NCBI GenBank assembly: GCA_000787465.1 | Contig: JSYX01000206.1 | Span: forward strand, 1 to 13,166 | Length of the DNA: 13,166 nucleotides | Source: Thermomucor indicae-seudaticae | Taxonomy: Eukaryota > Mucoromycota > Mucoromycetes > Mucorales > Lichtheimiaceae | Reading direction: 5' to 3' | Shown: piece after piece, positions 1 through 8,724 of the stretch | Numbering within the stretch: the first letter of the stretch is position 1 | How the letters are laid out: each line of letters starts with the position of its first letter | Program-made: the position numbers and the translations under genes | Notes under the pieces: generated by a model | Database searches by the model: none | Told to the model about the DNA's origin: nothing | Seen by the model: only the letters and a program-made list of their open reading frames with translations

Positions 1-120
1 GGGATACGAGCTCAAACGTGGTCGCTCATGCTCGATGCGAATAGAACAAAGCAGAACCTTCGCAAAACCCCTCGATTGCATCCATATGGTTCAAATCCAA
101 CTGTGGTGCTGCCATCCTAA
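1..120 (+). other. Unresolved open stretch at left edge (possible 3' end of a partial gene)
   Basis: Frame 1 on the plus strand is open from the window edge to a TAA at 118-120 (39 codons, ending in the residues NPTVVLPS). It could be the last exon of a gene running in from the left and converging on NOP9. However, frame 2 is also open to a TAG at 173-175, and the minus strand has a 45-codon ATG frame starting near 163. None resembles a family I recognise. Open stretches of this length occur often by chance, so I cannot choose between them. The rest, 121-293, shows no gene and is presumably 3' flank of NOP9. Confidence 0.25.
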
Positions 121-293
121 GGTTCCAGGTAACGGCTCTGTAGATATGGCGCCTGCGAGCCATGGCGTTTGCTAGCACATTGATGATCGGGACCGTTTAT
201 TCTGTAGTAATAATGTTAACATGATTGGTTTTATACATGCATGCAGCGTTGGCTATGATGATACAATGAGGGAATATACATGCTTTCCTTTTT

Positions 294-2625
294 TTAATTC
301 TCGGCTTTCCGTTTGCTTGGTACATTGACGGTATCCATGTCCTCCAAAAGATCCTTGAATATCTCTTTCCGTTTCTCCATTCCTTTCTCGCGTTCGATCC
401 AGTCGCTTCGTTTCCGCTTGAATTGATCAATCCTGCAAGTCCACAGGATGCATTTACCAATGAAATGATCTGCAAGCTCACGCTCTTTCTTGACAAATTC
501 ATTGGCAATTTGCTCCTATATCTCCTATCTCAGCTTCTTTTTTTCATTGAAAGCATCTATAAGCAGCGCTATTTCTTACCTTGGTATTAATGTCTGCCAC
601 AGACCAACATGTTTCTACAACATGACTGCCAAATTTATCCTTTGCTAATGCCACATAATGGCCAAGCAAGTTGCGCAGGATTTTTTTCCTCTTCTTTGCC
701 GCCAAATGTTCTGAAGCCACGATGGATTCAAACGCACGCGAGCCGGTAGGTGAAAAGCACCAGGCCAGTGTCCGATCTGGCTTTTGGGATAAGAAACTGC
801 GGTACAATGGAAACGGTCAGGAGATGATCCCCAATATCGCTGAGAACAAGAATTACCTGTTTGTAACTATTGCATTGTGTTCTTCTGGCATTTTCATGAT
901 ATTTTGCAAAATAAGCGCTCCCTGGAGATGGAACTTTTCCGTATTATACCGCGAATTTTCATCTTCCTCTTTTAAAACCTATACTACTGGTCAGCACTAA
1001 ATTGGCATGGTCTTTTCCTTTAGACTTACATGTAGAGGCTTCATTCGCATCAAGCAATAGACAAACTCTTTGCGTTCTTCTTGTTCGCGCGTACCAAGTG
1101 CGTCTGCAAGCCATTCGATCACTTGACCTTGCTGTGTTTTCAACTTGACAGAGCCATCAAAAAGACCACGGACCGGACCAAATTTGCCCGTTTCCAGTAA
1201 CTCGTGAATGCCACCAAGCTCTGACATGAATGCCTCAAGTTGTTCAGGTGTCCGCACGTTTGAGAAGAGCGACTGTAATACAAAATTGGCTATTGGGTGC
1301 CGACAGTACTTGACGAGCTTTGTACGAAAGTGATCTTCATAGATATTGTTATACATTTCGTCCGAGCTCATTCTCAAGATGGTTTCCAACATGTGCGTTC
1401 CAGCCCTGTCACGTACGAGTGTCTCGAACCATGCCTTGCGGTCAGCACTCACTTTATCATCCGAGTCGCGCTGGCTGACAATGTTCCACGTAATACATTC
1501 CAGTACTCTGGACTTTGTCTTTTGGTCCTGTTCATCATCGCTCAATAACTCTAGCAAAAGCTAATCGATGGTTGGCGGATCTCTTGCTTTCTTAGTGACG
1601 GAGAGGAACTCACTTGTATGGCTGGATTGGCCACAGGGTGCACAGCCAGCTGCCGTAGTCGCTCTTCGGGAGTCTTGTCAAGAAGATGCCCAGTGAGCTC
1701 TCGCAGCATGGATCTGAAGGAATTGGGTACAAGGCGTACAGGTGACACTTTGGACGACGACTAGGAGGAAAAGAGTATTTAGTACTCGATCCTTCTTTTT
1801 TTCAATAATGCAGATCGTACCTTTTCCGCAAAGTTGTACTGATTCTTGTATCTGACTGAGGATTTGCTCCGGATCAAGCCCTGCATATCATCGACTCTTT
1901 TTCCGGCTAGGACATGCAACAAGGCTCGAATGACATGAGAGGCGAATTTCTGGGCAAACAGATCGCTTAAATCCGGTTTGATATCTTCGCAAATGTTCAG
2001 AATCAGCTGTTCCATCGATAACAACTCTCCCTCTTCATCGTTGACGTCTGCCGGTTTGATAGTGTCTGGACCGACGTCTCGTACTTCTTGCTCTACCACA
2101 TCAGCACCCAGGGTCAAGATGGTCTGATATACGTGGGAAGCGCAACGATCCGCGAACAATTGTACTGTGCTATACTGTTCATCAAAATACTTGTTCCCTT
2201 CGCCATTGCGTACTCCCACTTACTGTCCACTCAGTTTATCAGTCAAGACCCGCAACTGAAAAGCATCGGAAACTTTCAAGAGCTTCTCGAGGACCAGCGA
2301 ACAACTCGTATCGGTCGCTAACTGAAGCTCGTTTCCTTGGACTTCATTATACACGTTTTCGACAAACAATCGTTGTTCTGATCATGGAAAAGTGAGCGGA
2401 AAGGGTAATCAGTGTTTATCATTAGCACACTCTGGTAAAACCTTCTGCATTCTCAAATGGAGGATCGTCCAAGGTTCTTTCGACGTCCTTAAAGTACTTT
2501 TCTACTTCGGCATCAACGTGGCCAATGAAGGTTGTTTGGAAATCTTTCTTGACTATATCGGCTCCCTTGTTGTTGTTGTTTTTTCGTTTGGGTTTGCCTT
2601 TGAATCCTTTCTTTGATCGGGCCAT
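294..2625 (-). CDS. NOP9: Nucleolar protein 9, Pumilio-repeat pre-rRNA binding protein
   Basis: Eight exons read on the minus strand: 2625-2442, 2377-2224, 2169-1821, 1760-1614, 1560-1030, 978-857, 796-580, 515-294. Phases all agree and give 641 aa, close to yeast Nop9 (about 666). The start is the ATG at 2625, followed by a strongly basic N-terminus (MARSKKGFKGKPKRK), a plausible nucleolar signal. Residues from about 60 onward form Puf-like helical repeats. Recognisable segments are ELQLATDTSCSLVLEKLL, FADRCASHVYQTIL, KFASHVIRALL, DRAGTHMLETIL, HPIANFVLQSLF and KDKFGSHVVE. The lysine-rich C-terminus ends in PSKRKAEN. In the known family, Nop9 binds the 20S pre-rRNA near ITS1 in the nucleolus and is needed for 18S maturation and small-subunit assembly. 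Introns are 51-64 nt with GT-AG ends. The gene is head-to-head with DCTN6. I am sure of the family; individual splice sites are inferred. Confidence 0.93.
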
Positions 2626-3054
2626 TGCGATCAACCAACAATAGCTGTAAGAAAATGAAAGCAAGAATTTTTTTGCTGGTAACCGCAAAGTCCGCTAGGT
2701 GAATGGCATAAATGTGCCACATCTTCGGCGGTTGTTCCACGATTGATTCGAACCAACTGGCACACTTCCAGAATCCATTTCTACGGAAATAGTTGATGCT
2801 TCTCGGCATCATTGTGCAAATTGCCTTGGCGTATTTTCCGTAAATCGGCCGGCGCATGCTCCGCGAGAGCTTGACGTCAAGGCGCGAGACAGGCTTTGCG
2901 TGTTTCCATTGCATGCATCACGTTTACCCCTGGCGTGAGCTTAATATGTTCTTCCTTTTGCGAATTTGTAGGAATAAACCTGTGGAAAAGGATCAAGAAA
3001 TTCAAGCGTGTGAGGGAAGCCGAAATTTTTTTGGTTTCTTTTCTGTTCCCAAAA
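2626..3054. promoter_or_regulatory. Bidirectional promoter region NOP9 / DCTN6
   Basis: These 429 bases separate the divergent start codons of NOP9 and DCTN6. No gene is convincing here; a 133-codon minus frame runs through it into NOP9 exon 1 in another phase but resembles nothing known. The clearest site is a perfect 10-bp palindrome, TTGACGTCAA, at 2871-2880. It contains the CRE/ATF core TGACGTCA and sits roughly midway between the two starts. A T-rich stretch lies at 3026-3045, just before the DCTN6 ATG. Shared control of both genes is inference. Confidence 0.6.
2872..2879. promoter_or_regulatory. CRE/ATF-type palindrome TGACGTCA
   Basis: A perfect 8-bp CRE (10 bp palindromic with its flanks) lies 247 bases upstream of the NOP9 ATG and 176 bases upstream of the DCTN6 ATG. 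Fungal bZIP proteins of the Atf/CREB class bind this sequence. Use in this locus is inferred from position only. Confidence 0.4.
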
Positions 3055-3989
3055 ATGGCGGCCAGAGGACGAGTTACTGCTGGTCCAAAATCCATCGTCT
3101 GTCTAGAAACAGATCTTCGTGGGGAGATCTCCATTGGTACTGTCTTGAAATATCTTTCTCTATACTCGAAGAACTGACCTCCGTTATATAACACAGGTGC
3201 AGGTAAATGAATAGATCATCTTGATTTGGTTGCAGTCACCTCATGTTCATGTCTTTCAGGAACGATTTTGCATCCACAATCCCGCGTCATTGCAGAGAAC
3301 GGCCCTATTTATATTGGCAAAAACAACATTATCGAAGAGAATGCGGTTATTATAAACAAGTAAGAAGAAGCCTGGTATCTCCACACGGATTTTGGCAGCT
3401 CAATATGCCGTCGCAGGAACGCAACGCCGTTGGTCATTGGCGACGAAAATATCTTTGAAGTCGGATGTTGTAAGTTTTTGGCTCTCTGCATACAGTTGCA
3501 GAATACCTGATAGTTACACCGGGGCAAAATAAAGATGTCGAAGGCACACGTATTGGAAATCGCAATATAATTGAAGCTAGAGGTAAAATCAGTCAATGCA
3601 CATTCGGTTCAGATATCAACCCGCTTTTATTTAGCACGCGTACTGGGCAGTACAACGATAGGAAATTGTTGCGTCATTGGCGCAGCATGTTCCACTGAAA
3701 TAAACGAGACCATTCCTGATCTTACTGTGATCTACGGAGCAAAGTCTACACGTCGCACACAAAGCGAACCTCTTCCTGTATGTCTCAAGTCCTTACACGA
3801 TCGATATCCAGCTCTATTTAACATACATCTATCTATAGACCCATGAAGCACTACACGCCCGACACCTGGAATATCTGAGAGAGGTTGGAGACTCGTTCTA
3901 TATCCATATGATTTGATCTAAAGCTAACAGCTCACGTGTAACAGGTTTTACCAAAGTACAACCACCTGAAAAAGTTCGATGCTGTTTGA
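3055..3989 (+). CDS. DCTN6: Dynactin subunit 6 (p27), left-handed beta-helix protein
   Basis: Eight exons: 3055-3136, 3197-3202 (6 nt), 3260-3359, 3417-3469, 3535-3582, 3635-3777, 3839-3883, 3945-3989. They total 522 nt and 173 aa (human p27 is 190). The start ATG at 3055 gives [18 protein letters not shown], matching the family N-terminus. Hexapeptide-repeat turns follow: [72 protein letters not shown] and [15 protein letters not shown]. The tail [10 protein letters not shown] matches the human C-terminal segment. In the known complex, p27 pairs with p25 (DCTN5) at the dynactin pointed end with p62 and Arp11 and helps dynein engage endosomal cargo; it has no enzymatic activity despite the acyltransferase-like fold. 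The stop codon is only 72 bases from the convergent ATG16 stop. Confidence 0.93.
3197..3202 (+). other. DCTN6: Predicted 6-nt microexon of DCTN6
   Basis: GTGCAG is preceded by ...acacag and followed by gtaaat. It divides an otherwise outlying 123-nt intron into two of 60 and 57 nt (3137-3196 and 3203-3259), both typical of this window. The first contains a CTGAC branch-like motif at 3174-3178. Including it inserts two residues, giving IGAGTILHP, which aligns without a gap to human IGPRTVIHP. Leaving it out shortens a six-residue beta-helix turn by two. Confidence 0.75.
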
Positions 3990-4061
3990 CAGCTTATTGC
4001 TAGATACAATATTACATTTTGTTCCTGCCAACGGCAGAAACCTATATACCGTGTATACGTA

Positions 4062-6661
4062 TCACAGAATGTCTGTGGAACCGGTCAGTGACGTGTTCCA
4101 AATACAAACAACCTTGTTCGTTTCGGCAGAATACAAACAAGAACCATTTGTATTCCAAGACACACCACATATAACGCCGCTGGAAACATTATCAGTACCA
4201 CAACTTGTTAGTATCAAAACAAACCAGCTCACCTGTGTTCCTTGAGACACTTCTCGAGCTTCTGTGACTGTGCGTTCCAGATATGCAGTGTCCCATCTAA
4301 TTTACGAATATAGGATAACCGTTTTCAAAGACCTGGTACACCGTCGACTCACCTGCTGAACCGGCAGCAATATAGGTTCCATCGGGACTAAGCAGCCCAA
4401 ACCGTCAGTACTCAGTTTTAAACTGGATAGACAAAGAAAAGTGTACCTTATACATGCTCGCGACCAGTTGGCACCATTCTTGTAACTGTCCGCTCTAGAC
4501 AGACAAAAGTTGAGCTACAAAATCTGGCGCGCATTAACCAGTACAGCTGACATACTGGTAACTGGCGACAATATTAAACATTCGTAGGTCGACCAATTTC
4601 AGCGTATTGTCACGAGAATTTGTCAGAACAGTTGTACCGTCTACATCAAATTGAGTCTCTTGGCATCTGCATAGTAGTCGATGTGAAAGGCCTTACCTGA
4701 CAAGACTGAGACGGATGTGATCTGACCTCGATGAATTCCTGTCAGCTCTTTAATGCCATTTCCAGTTCGAGTATCCCATAAGCGAAGGTTGTTGTCCAAG
4801 TGGCCACTGGCGAGCGTGCGTCTAACATCACAGAAGGATGTATCAGTTACAACTAAATTGAGTCCAGAAACCTCGTACATACCCGTCCAGATCAACGAGC
4901 GCCAAGTCATTGCAACTTGAAAATGTGAAAATAGTACGAATACCTACAAGCTTTATCAGCCTCACATAAACCGACCATAGACTTGCCTTATAGCAACTTA
5001 CAAGAGCCTCGTTGCAAATCCCAAACTTTTAAAGTTCGATCGTGGCTGCCAGACACCTAACGCTACTCCTAAGTCATCGTACTTTGCTCTTAAAAAATAG
5101 AGTTGACAGCTTACAACGATATTGGAGTTATTTGTAAACTTTGCAGCAAAGACCTTCCCTATATGTCCAGTCAATGTGTGCTAAAACGACAAACAGATGA
5201 ACATGATAGCTTGCAAAGAGAGAGAAATATAGGAACTTGTTACCCGTAAACGACCCGTGCCAAGATGCCATATTCTAGTAGCATTATCCGCTGATGTTCC
5301 AAGAACCAGATCATCAGTAGCATTAAAGGCTACTGAAGTGATTGTCTGTAAGGCCCCGCTCAAGGTATACTTGACAGCCCCTGAAAAGGAAAAACGCCCT
5401 TCAATAAAGTTATCATGCGCGAAGCAGATTTGCCTTTACCTTTCTTGGAATCGTGAATCTTGATCTTCTTATCGGCTCCGCCAGTAGCAAACATGCTGCC
5501 GGTAGATGATGCTTGCACGCAATAGACTTCTCCATTGTGCACCGTCTAAGAAAACAAAACTTGTGTTCAGTAACGGAATTTTGCAAAAAAGAAATATAGG
5601 TCCACATACTAGTTTCTTGGGTGGCTCTGTAGGCAAAACCACGGTAGCCATGTGTGCACGTGGACGGTTTTCTTCAACAGCATTTGAGCTTGACTGTCCG
5701 TTATTGTTTGCCTTCTCAGCATTCCGTGCACGTTCCAGTATGCTTTTTTTCGTTTTCAGGTCAGTTGTTGCTCCGTACAATGGCAGTTCTTCACAAGCTC
5801 AACAAACCTCTCATAGAACTGGGTCGCTTCATTCATTTTTTCTGCTTCCTCGTTCATTTTATTCAGCCAACGCTCCAATAACTGTGCATTTTCAGTTTCA
5901 AGCTTCTTGTTTCTTTCTTCAGTCGTGGTGATCTCTAGCTGCAATGCAGCCAGTTCATCTTGTAATATCTACACTTTTCTGTTACTGAGCATTCTTCCTC
6001 AATAGACCTCCTTTTTTAAGCAGCGACTCACCTGGATCGCGACGTCTTTCTCTTTCAATTGCTGGACTTGAAGATCACACTTGGATGTGAGCTGTCGCAC
6101 GTTGGCAGATAATTCCCTAACTCTTGAAGCGTGCAAGCATTACTAAATGTCTGGATAAGCGAAAAGGAAAGAATACTTGCTTTTCGGCATTTTCTTTATC
6201 AGACGTCTCTGCCAGCCTCAAGCGCTCGTTCAAGGTCACCAGTCGCTGCGCGTTTTCGCTCTGCGTCTTGTACATTTCCGCCCTCTCTTCGTTTAATTCT
6301 CGAATACGTTGATCGAGCTCGGCCATGCGCTGCCTAGCACTCTCTGACCTAATCCCATCGTTTATACATGGCATGCACAGTCAAACGTTGAGAGAAAGTG
6401 TCACTTACGCATAAGCTTCTGTGCCTTCGGAACCCTTTGCATTTTGTTCAAGCTCTGTCTCTAATCGCTTGTTCCGCCGTTTCAAATCGGCATAGTTTTG
6501 CGCAAGTTGCTGATCTTGAACAAATGGCAGTAAGACTTTTCCGTTTTCCTCCCTCTCTTCCCTGACAACTACTACTGACTGGCATGTATTATTTCACTGA
6601 AGACATTTTCACGGCGGTCTCGTGCATGGAGCCGATCGAGTATAACAGTACGGTAAGTCAT
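4062..6661 (-). CDS. ATG16: Autophagy protein ATG16, WD40-containing (ATG16L type)
   Basis: Seventeen exons on the minus strand: 6661-6580, 6514-6409, 6348-6181, 6122-6032, 5968-5808, 5742-5610, 5545-5440, 5380-5244, 5180-5115, 5056-5002, 4943-4883, 4821-4697, 4640-4556, 4494-4447, 4387-4353, 4296-4233, 4179-4062. They give 1641 nt and 546 aa (human ATG16L1: 607). Residues 1-28 (ARDRRENVFSEIIHA) match the ATG5-binding helix. About 30-205 is a long coiled coil ending near ENAQLLERWLNKMNEEAEKMN. Residues 248-546 form seven WD repeats, e.g. ADKKIKIHD, SADNATRIWH, GSHDRTLKVWD, GHLDNNLRLWD, SRDNTLKLVD, SADGTLHIWN and KVVCIWN. In the known pathway, ATG12-ATG5 binds ATG16 to form the ligase-like complex that directs ATG8 lipidation at the phagophore; the WD40 part is tied to non-canonical lipidation in animals. 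Intron 3 appears to be GC-AG. The family is certain; the intron 3 boundary is the least certain junction. Confidence 0.95.
6123..6180 (-). other. ATG16: Candidate GC-AG intron (ATG16 intron 3)
   Basis: Read on the minus strand, exon 3 ends ...GCCGAAAA, followed by gcaagt, the classic strong GC donor. The intron ends ...cttcaag. This 58-nt intron keeps phase and joins NAEK to VRELSANVRQL, placing V, L, V at a/d/a positions of the downstream heptads and keeping LRL..L in register upstream. GT-AG alternatives (donor gtattc or gtctga) need 82-88 nt introns and break the heptad register. Confidence 0.65.
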
Positions 6662-6900
6662 CGGGCAAAAGGCGAACAAGTTTGGTGGTCCGACCGGTTT
6701 GACGCATGAAATTGCACAGGAAGTCTTGATGAACCCAATATCAATCGAATATGCTATCTACTACCGTTGCAGCTGCCTAAGCAACTCTGAAAAGTTCTAC
6801 ACGCGTATTCATTGCAAACCAGAGATCCTCCTATGTTCGGAAAAAAAAAGACAAAATATTCTTTATTGATCTCTTGAAAAGCAAAGCTAATTGACGCAAG
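6662..6900. promoter_or_regulatory. Bidirectional promoter region ATG16 / GTPBP8
   Basis: A 239-base spacer lies between divergent start codons. It has one ACGCGT (MCB-like) hexamer at 6801-6806 and an A-rich run at about 6841-6855, the latter upstream of the GTPase start. I see no gene in it. Shared regulation is inference. Confidence 0.5.
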
Positions 6901-7981
6901 ATGTCCATTGGGGGCATCAAGTCCTATCTGGCTTTGAATTCCAATTGGTCGTTTCATTTTTCGTTCTCAATGGCAATCGATCGTCCATTGCTGAATCCAA
7001 TCAAACATGCTGCCCGTCTCATCACTTTAACAACGACACGTCTGGCATCCAGTAACACGGCGTCAGAACACCAGAGGCTTGTCGTATCACCGCCATTGTC
7101 ACCAACACAAGCAGCATTCGCGAATAAAACGTTTGCTAAACCTGCTCGTTTTGTGACGAGCGTCTTTCATGCTCGTCAGCTGCCAGACAGTAAAAAGCCA
7201 GAAGCAAGTGTGCAGCTCCTTGTTCAGCAAAAACGAAGGGCAAAAGGTCTAATCAACTGGGGTCGGGACAGGTTGCGATTGTAGGTCGAAGCAATGTTGG
7301 GGTAAGGGGGAAACAGTGAGGAACCAGAGATCAACTGGCTTGACGCGTCTGCAGAAATCAACACTGATTAATCGGCTTACGAATCGTGCTAAACTCGCCA
7401 AGACGTCAAGCAAGCCCGTACGTTTCACCTTTTTCTGTTAAAGAGAACGCTTTATTGAAAAACGAAAGAACAGGGGCATACGCGAGCCTTGAATTTTTTT
7501 GACATTGATGATGTACTGAGGCTAGTTGATATGCCAGGCTACGGGTTTCGGTCACGAGAAGAATGGGGAGACCTCATACTCGAGTATTTCAAGAGTCGAA
7601 AGCAGTAAGACTCCTTCCATCCGTGATTTGGGCGCAACTCATTTGTTCCCTTCCCATCAAAGGTTAAGGCGAGTGTTCATCGTCGTGGACCTGACGGCCG
7701 GTATCAAGGAAACTGACAAGCAACTGATGCATCTTCTTGATGAGCAACCGTTACCTTATCAGATTATCTTGTCGAAATGTGACAAGCTCTCAGCTGAAGC
7801 TCTGGGCCAGGCAAAGTCCAGAATTGAAGAGTATTTGGGAAAAAATGCCATCTGTTGGTGTCCACCGCTGCTGGTGACCGGCAAACGACGCGCAAAGAAT
7901 GATCCACGACAGGTGGCTCAGGACTTGAGTCGATTACGATGGGCCATATTAGCAGCAGCAAATATTACCCCGCAAAAATAA
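6901..7981 (+). CDS. GTPBP8: Mitochondrial EngB/YihA-family GTPase (GTPBP8/Mrx8-like)
   Basis: Five exons, 6901-7209, 7272-7301, 7355-7417, 7474-7604 and 7663-7981, give 283 aa. Residues 1 to about 75 are rich in Ser, Thr, Arg and Ala with few acids, like a mitochondrial presequence; the ATG at 6970 is an alternative start. GTPase motifs: G1 GRSNVGKST (108-116), G2 Thr in KPGHTRALNFF, G3 DMPGYGF (153-159), G4 SKCDK (215-219). The G5 position reads VTGKRR rather than the usual SSxxxG. The TRxxNFF and DMPGYGF signatures are specific to EngB. Bacterial EngB/YsxC assists large ribosomal subunit assembly; mitochondrial relatives act in mitoribosome assembly or translation. Exon 2 is only 30 nt and its 3' end splits the P-loop between Gly113 and Lys114. 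AATAAA at 7977-7982 overlaps the stop codon and may be the poly(A) signal. The donor at 7210 (gtgcag) is weak but fits phase and family. Confidence 0.9.
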
Positions 7982-8107
7982 ACAGTTCCTTAATATGTAC
8001 CATTTCAATGGCTCTCCCTGCCCGAGCGTGACAGGACTACACGGGTCAATGCTACATAGTAACTCCCAGATTCGCTATTGCATTTAAAGGTTGGCGGCTC
8101 AGCAGCC

Positions 8108-8160
8108 GCTTATCGGAAAAAAGGAAGTTAGAAATGTTCTGTGACAGAGTTCCGATAAGC
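8108..8160. repeat. Perfect 11-bp inverted repeat with 31-nt loop
   Basis: GCTTATCGGAA at 8108-8118 is exactly complementary in reverse to TTCCGATAAGC at 8150-8160. A second small inverted repeat, GCGGCT (8094-8099)/AGCCGC (8104-8109), overlaps its left end. It lies 127 bases past the GTPase stop. It could be an RNA hairpin in a 3' UTR, the remnant of a miniature transposon, or a protein-binding site; nothing in the sequence decides. Confidence 0.7.
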
Positions 8161-8276
8161 ACACAAGAACTGTGGTCCGGTCCCTTATGCATGCAACAGC
8201 CAGTGTGTTCGCTAGAAAGAAGAATGGTTACAGGTTGACTGATATGAGACAGCTTTCTGAGGTGCAAGCAGGCTAC

Positions 8277-8315
8277 TTTGGGTTGAACCCAAAACGCCAA
8301 CCCTATTTTGGGTTG
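8277..8315. repeat. Adjacent palindromic motifs built on TTGGG/CCCAA
   Basis: TTTGGGTT-G-AACCCAAA (8277-8293) is a perfect inverted repeat with 8-base arms around one base. It is followed within five bases by CAACCC (8298-8303), six bases, then GGGTTG (8310-8315). Four copies of the same CCCAA/TTGGG core thus alternate in orientation in 39 bases. Confidence 0.7.
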
Positions 8316-8464
8316 CTGCGACTCCCTTCTCGCAACGGATCAGAAAAGCGTTTACCATTCATCGACCACGTTATCCATGAGTGATCATATTTCCGAGATG
8401 GCAGCTCAATGATTGGGATAGGTACTTGTGAATATCAAGCATAAACTTATGGCGCGCGCTCGAA

Positions 8465-8480
8465 AGAGAGAGAGAGAGAG
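8465..8480 (+). repeat. (AG)8 microsatellite
   Basis: Sixteen bases of uninterrupted AG lie in the spacer upstream of the fucosyltransferase gene. GA tracts are common in promoters; no specific role can be assigned. Confidence 0.9.
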
Positions 8481-8724
8481 AATGAATTAAGGGTCCTACC
8501 AGAAAGGGCTTATACAAGTGGGCTTTGACTGTACTACGTATGCTTTTTTGAGTAATTGGAAGATTCGTTTGCCAAAATCAGTAGCAGCAACAAACCCGGG
8601 CTCGAAGCAAACTCCCAAAATAACTTTGAAACGCTGCGCATGACTTGTTTATCCATATTTAATAAAGTGAAGGGGACATTGTCGATTTTGTCTTGTTCTC
8701 ATCTTTATCTATCTTTCTTACAGA

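Larger units (their letters stand above)
7982..8724. other. 743-base spacer without a recognisable gene
   Basis: No exon of a known family is visible. The spacer holds an 11-bp inverted repeat (8108-8118/8150-8160), two further palindromic motifs around 8277-8315, an (AG)8 tract and an unassigned 70-codon plus frame at 8172-8384. The 3' part should contain the promoter and 5' UTR of the fucosyltransferase gene. The sequence ctttcttacag ends at 8723, one base before the ATG, and looks like an intron acceptor, so a 5' UTR intron is possible. Confidence 0.5.

Noticed and set aside
86..105. GGTTCAAATCC resembling a tRNA T-arm on the plus strand
   Set aside because: Only about three stem pairs can form, and no matching D or anticodon arm lies upstream.
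2700..2800. GGTTCGAATC-like tRNA T-loop on the minus strand near 2740-2760
   Set aside because: The flanking bases do not form a five-pair T stem, and no acceptor or anticodon arm is visible.
2513..2914. 133-codon minus frame overlapping the start of NOP9
   Set aside because: It runs in a different phase through NOP9 exon 1, resembles no family and has arbitrary composition; most likely chance.
3470..3534. Earlier DCTN6 acceptors giving introns of 26 or 44 nt in place of 3470-3534
   Set aside because: They insert 7-13 extra residues between GC and IGNRN. The acceptor at 3533-3534 gives [13 protein letters not shown], the same spacing as human p27, and a 65-nt intron.
6092..6176. GT-AG version of ATG16 intron 3 (85 nt, gtattc...cgacag)
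   Set aside because: Phase is allowed, but it removes the VRELSANVRQ segment, disrupts the heptad pattern and is 20 nt longer than any other intron. Kept as the main alternative.
8172..8384. 70-codon plus frame in the spacer
   Set aside because: No recognisable domain, no good context, and part of it is encoded by the palindromic repeats. Not called as a gene.
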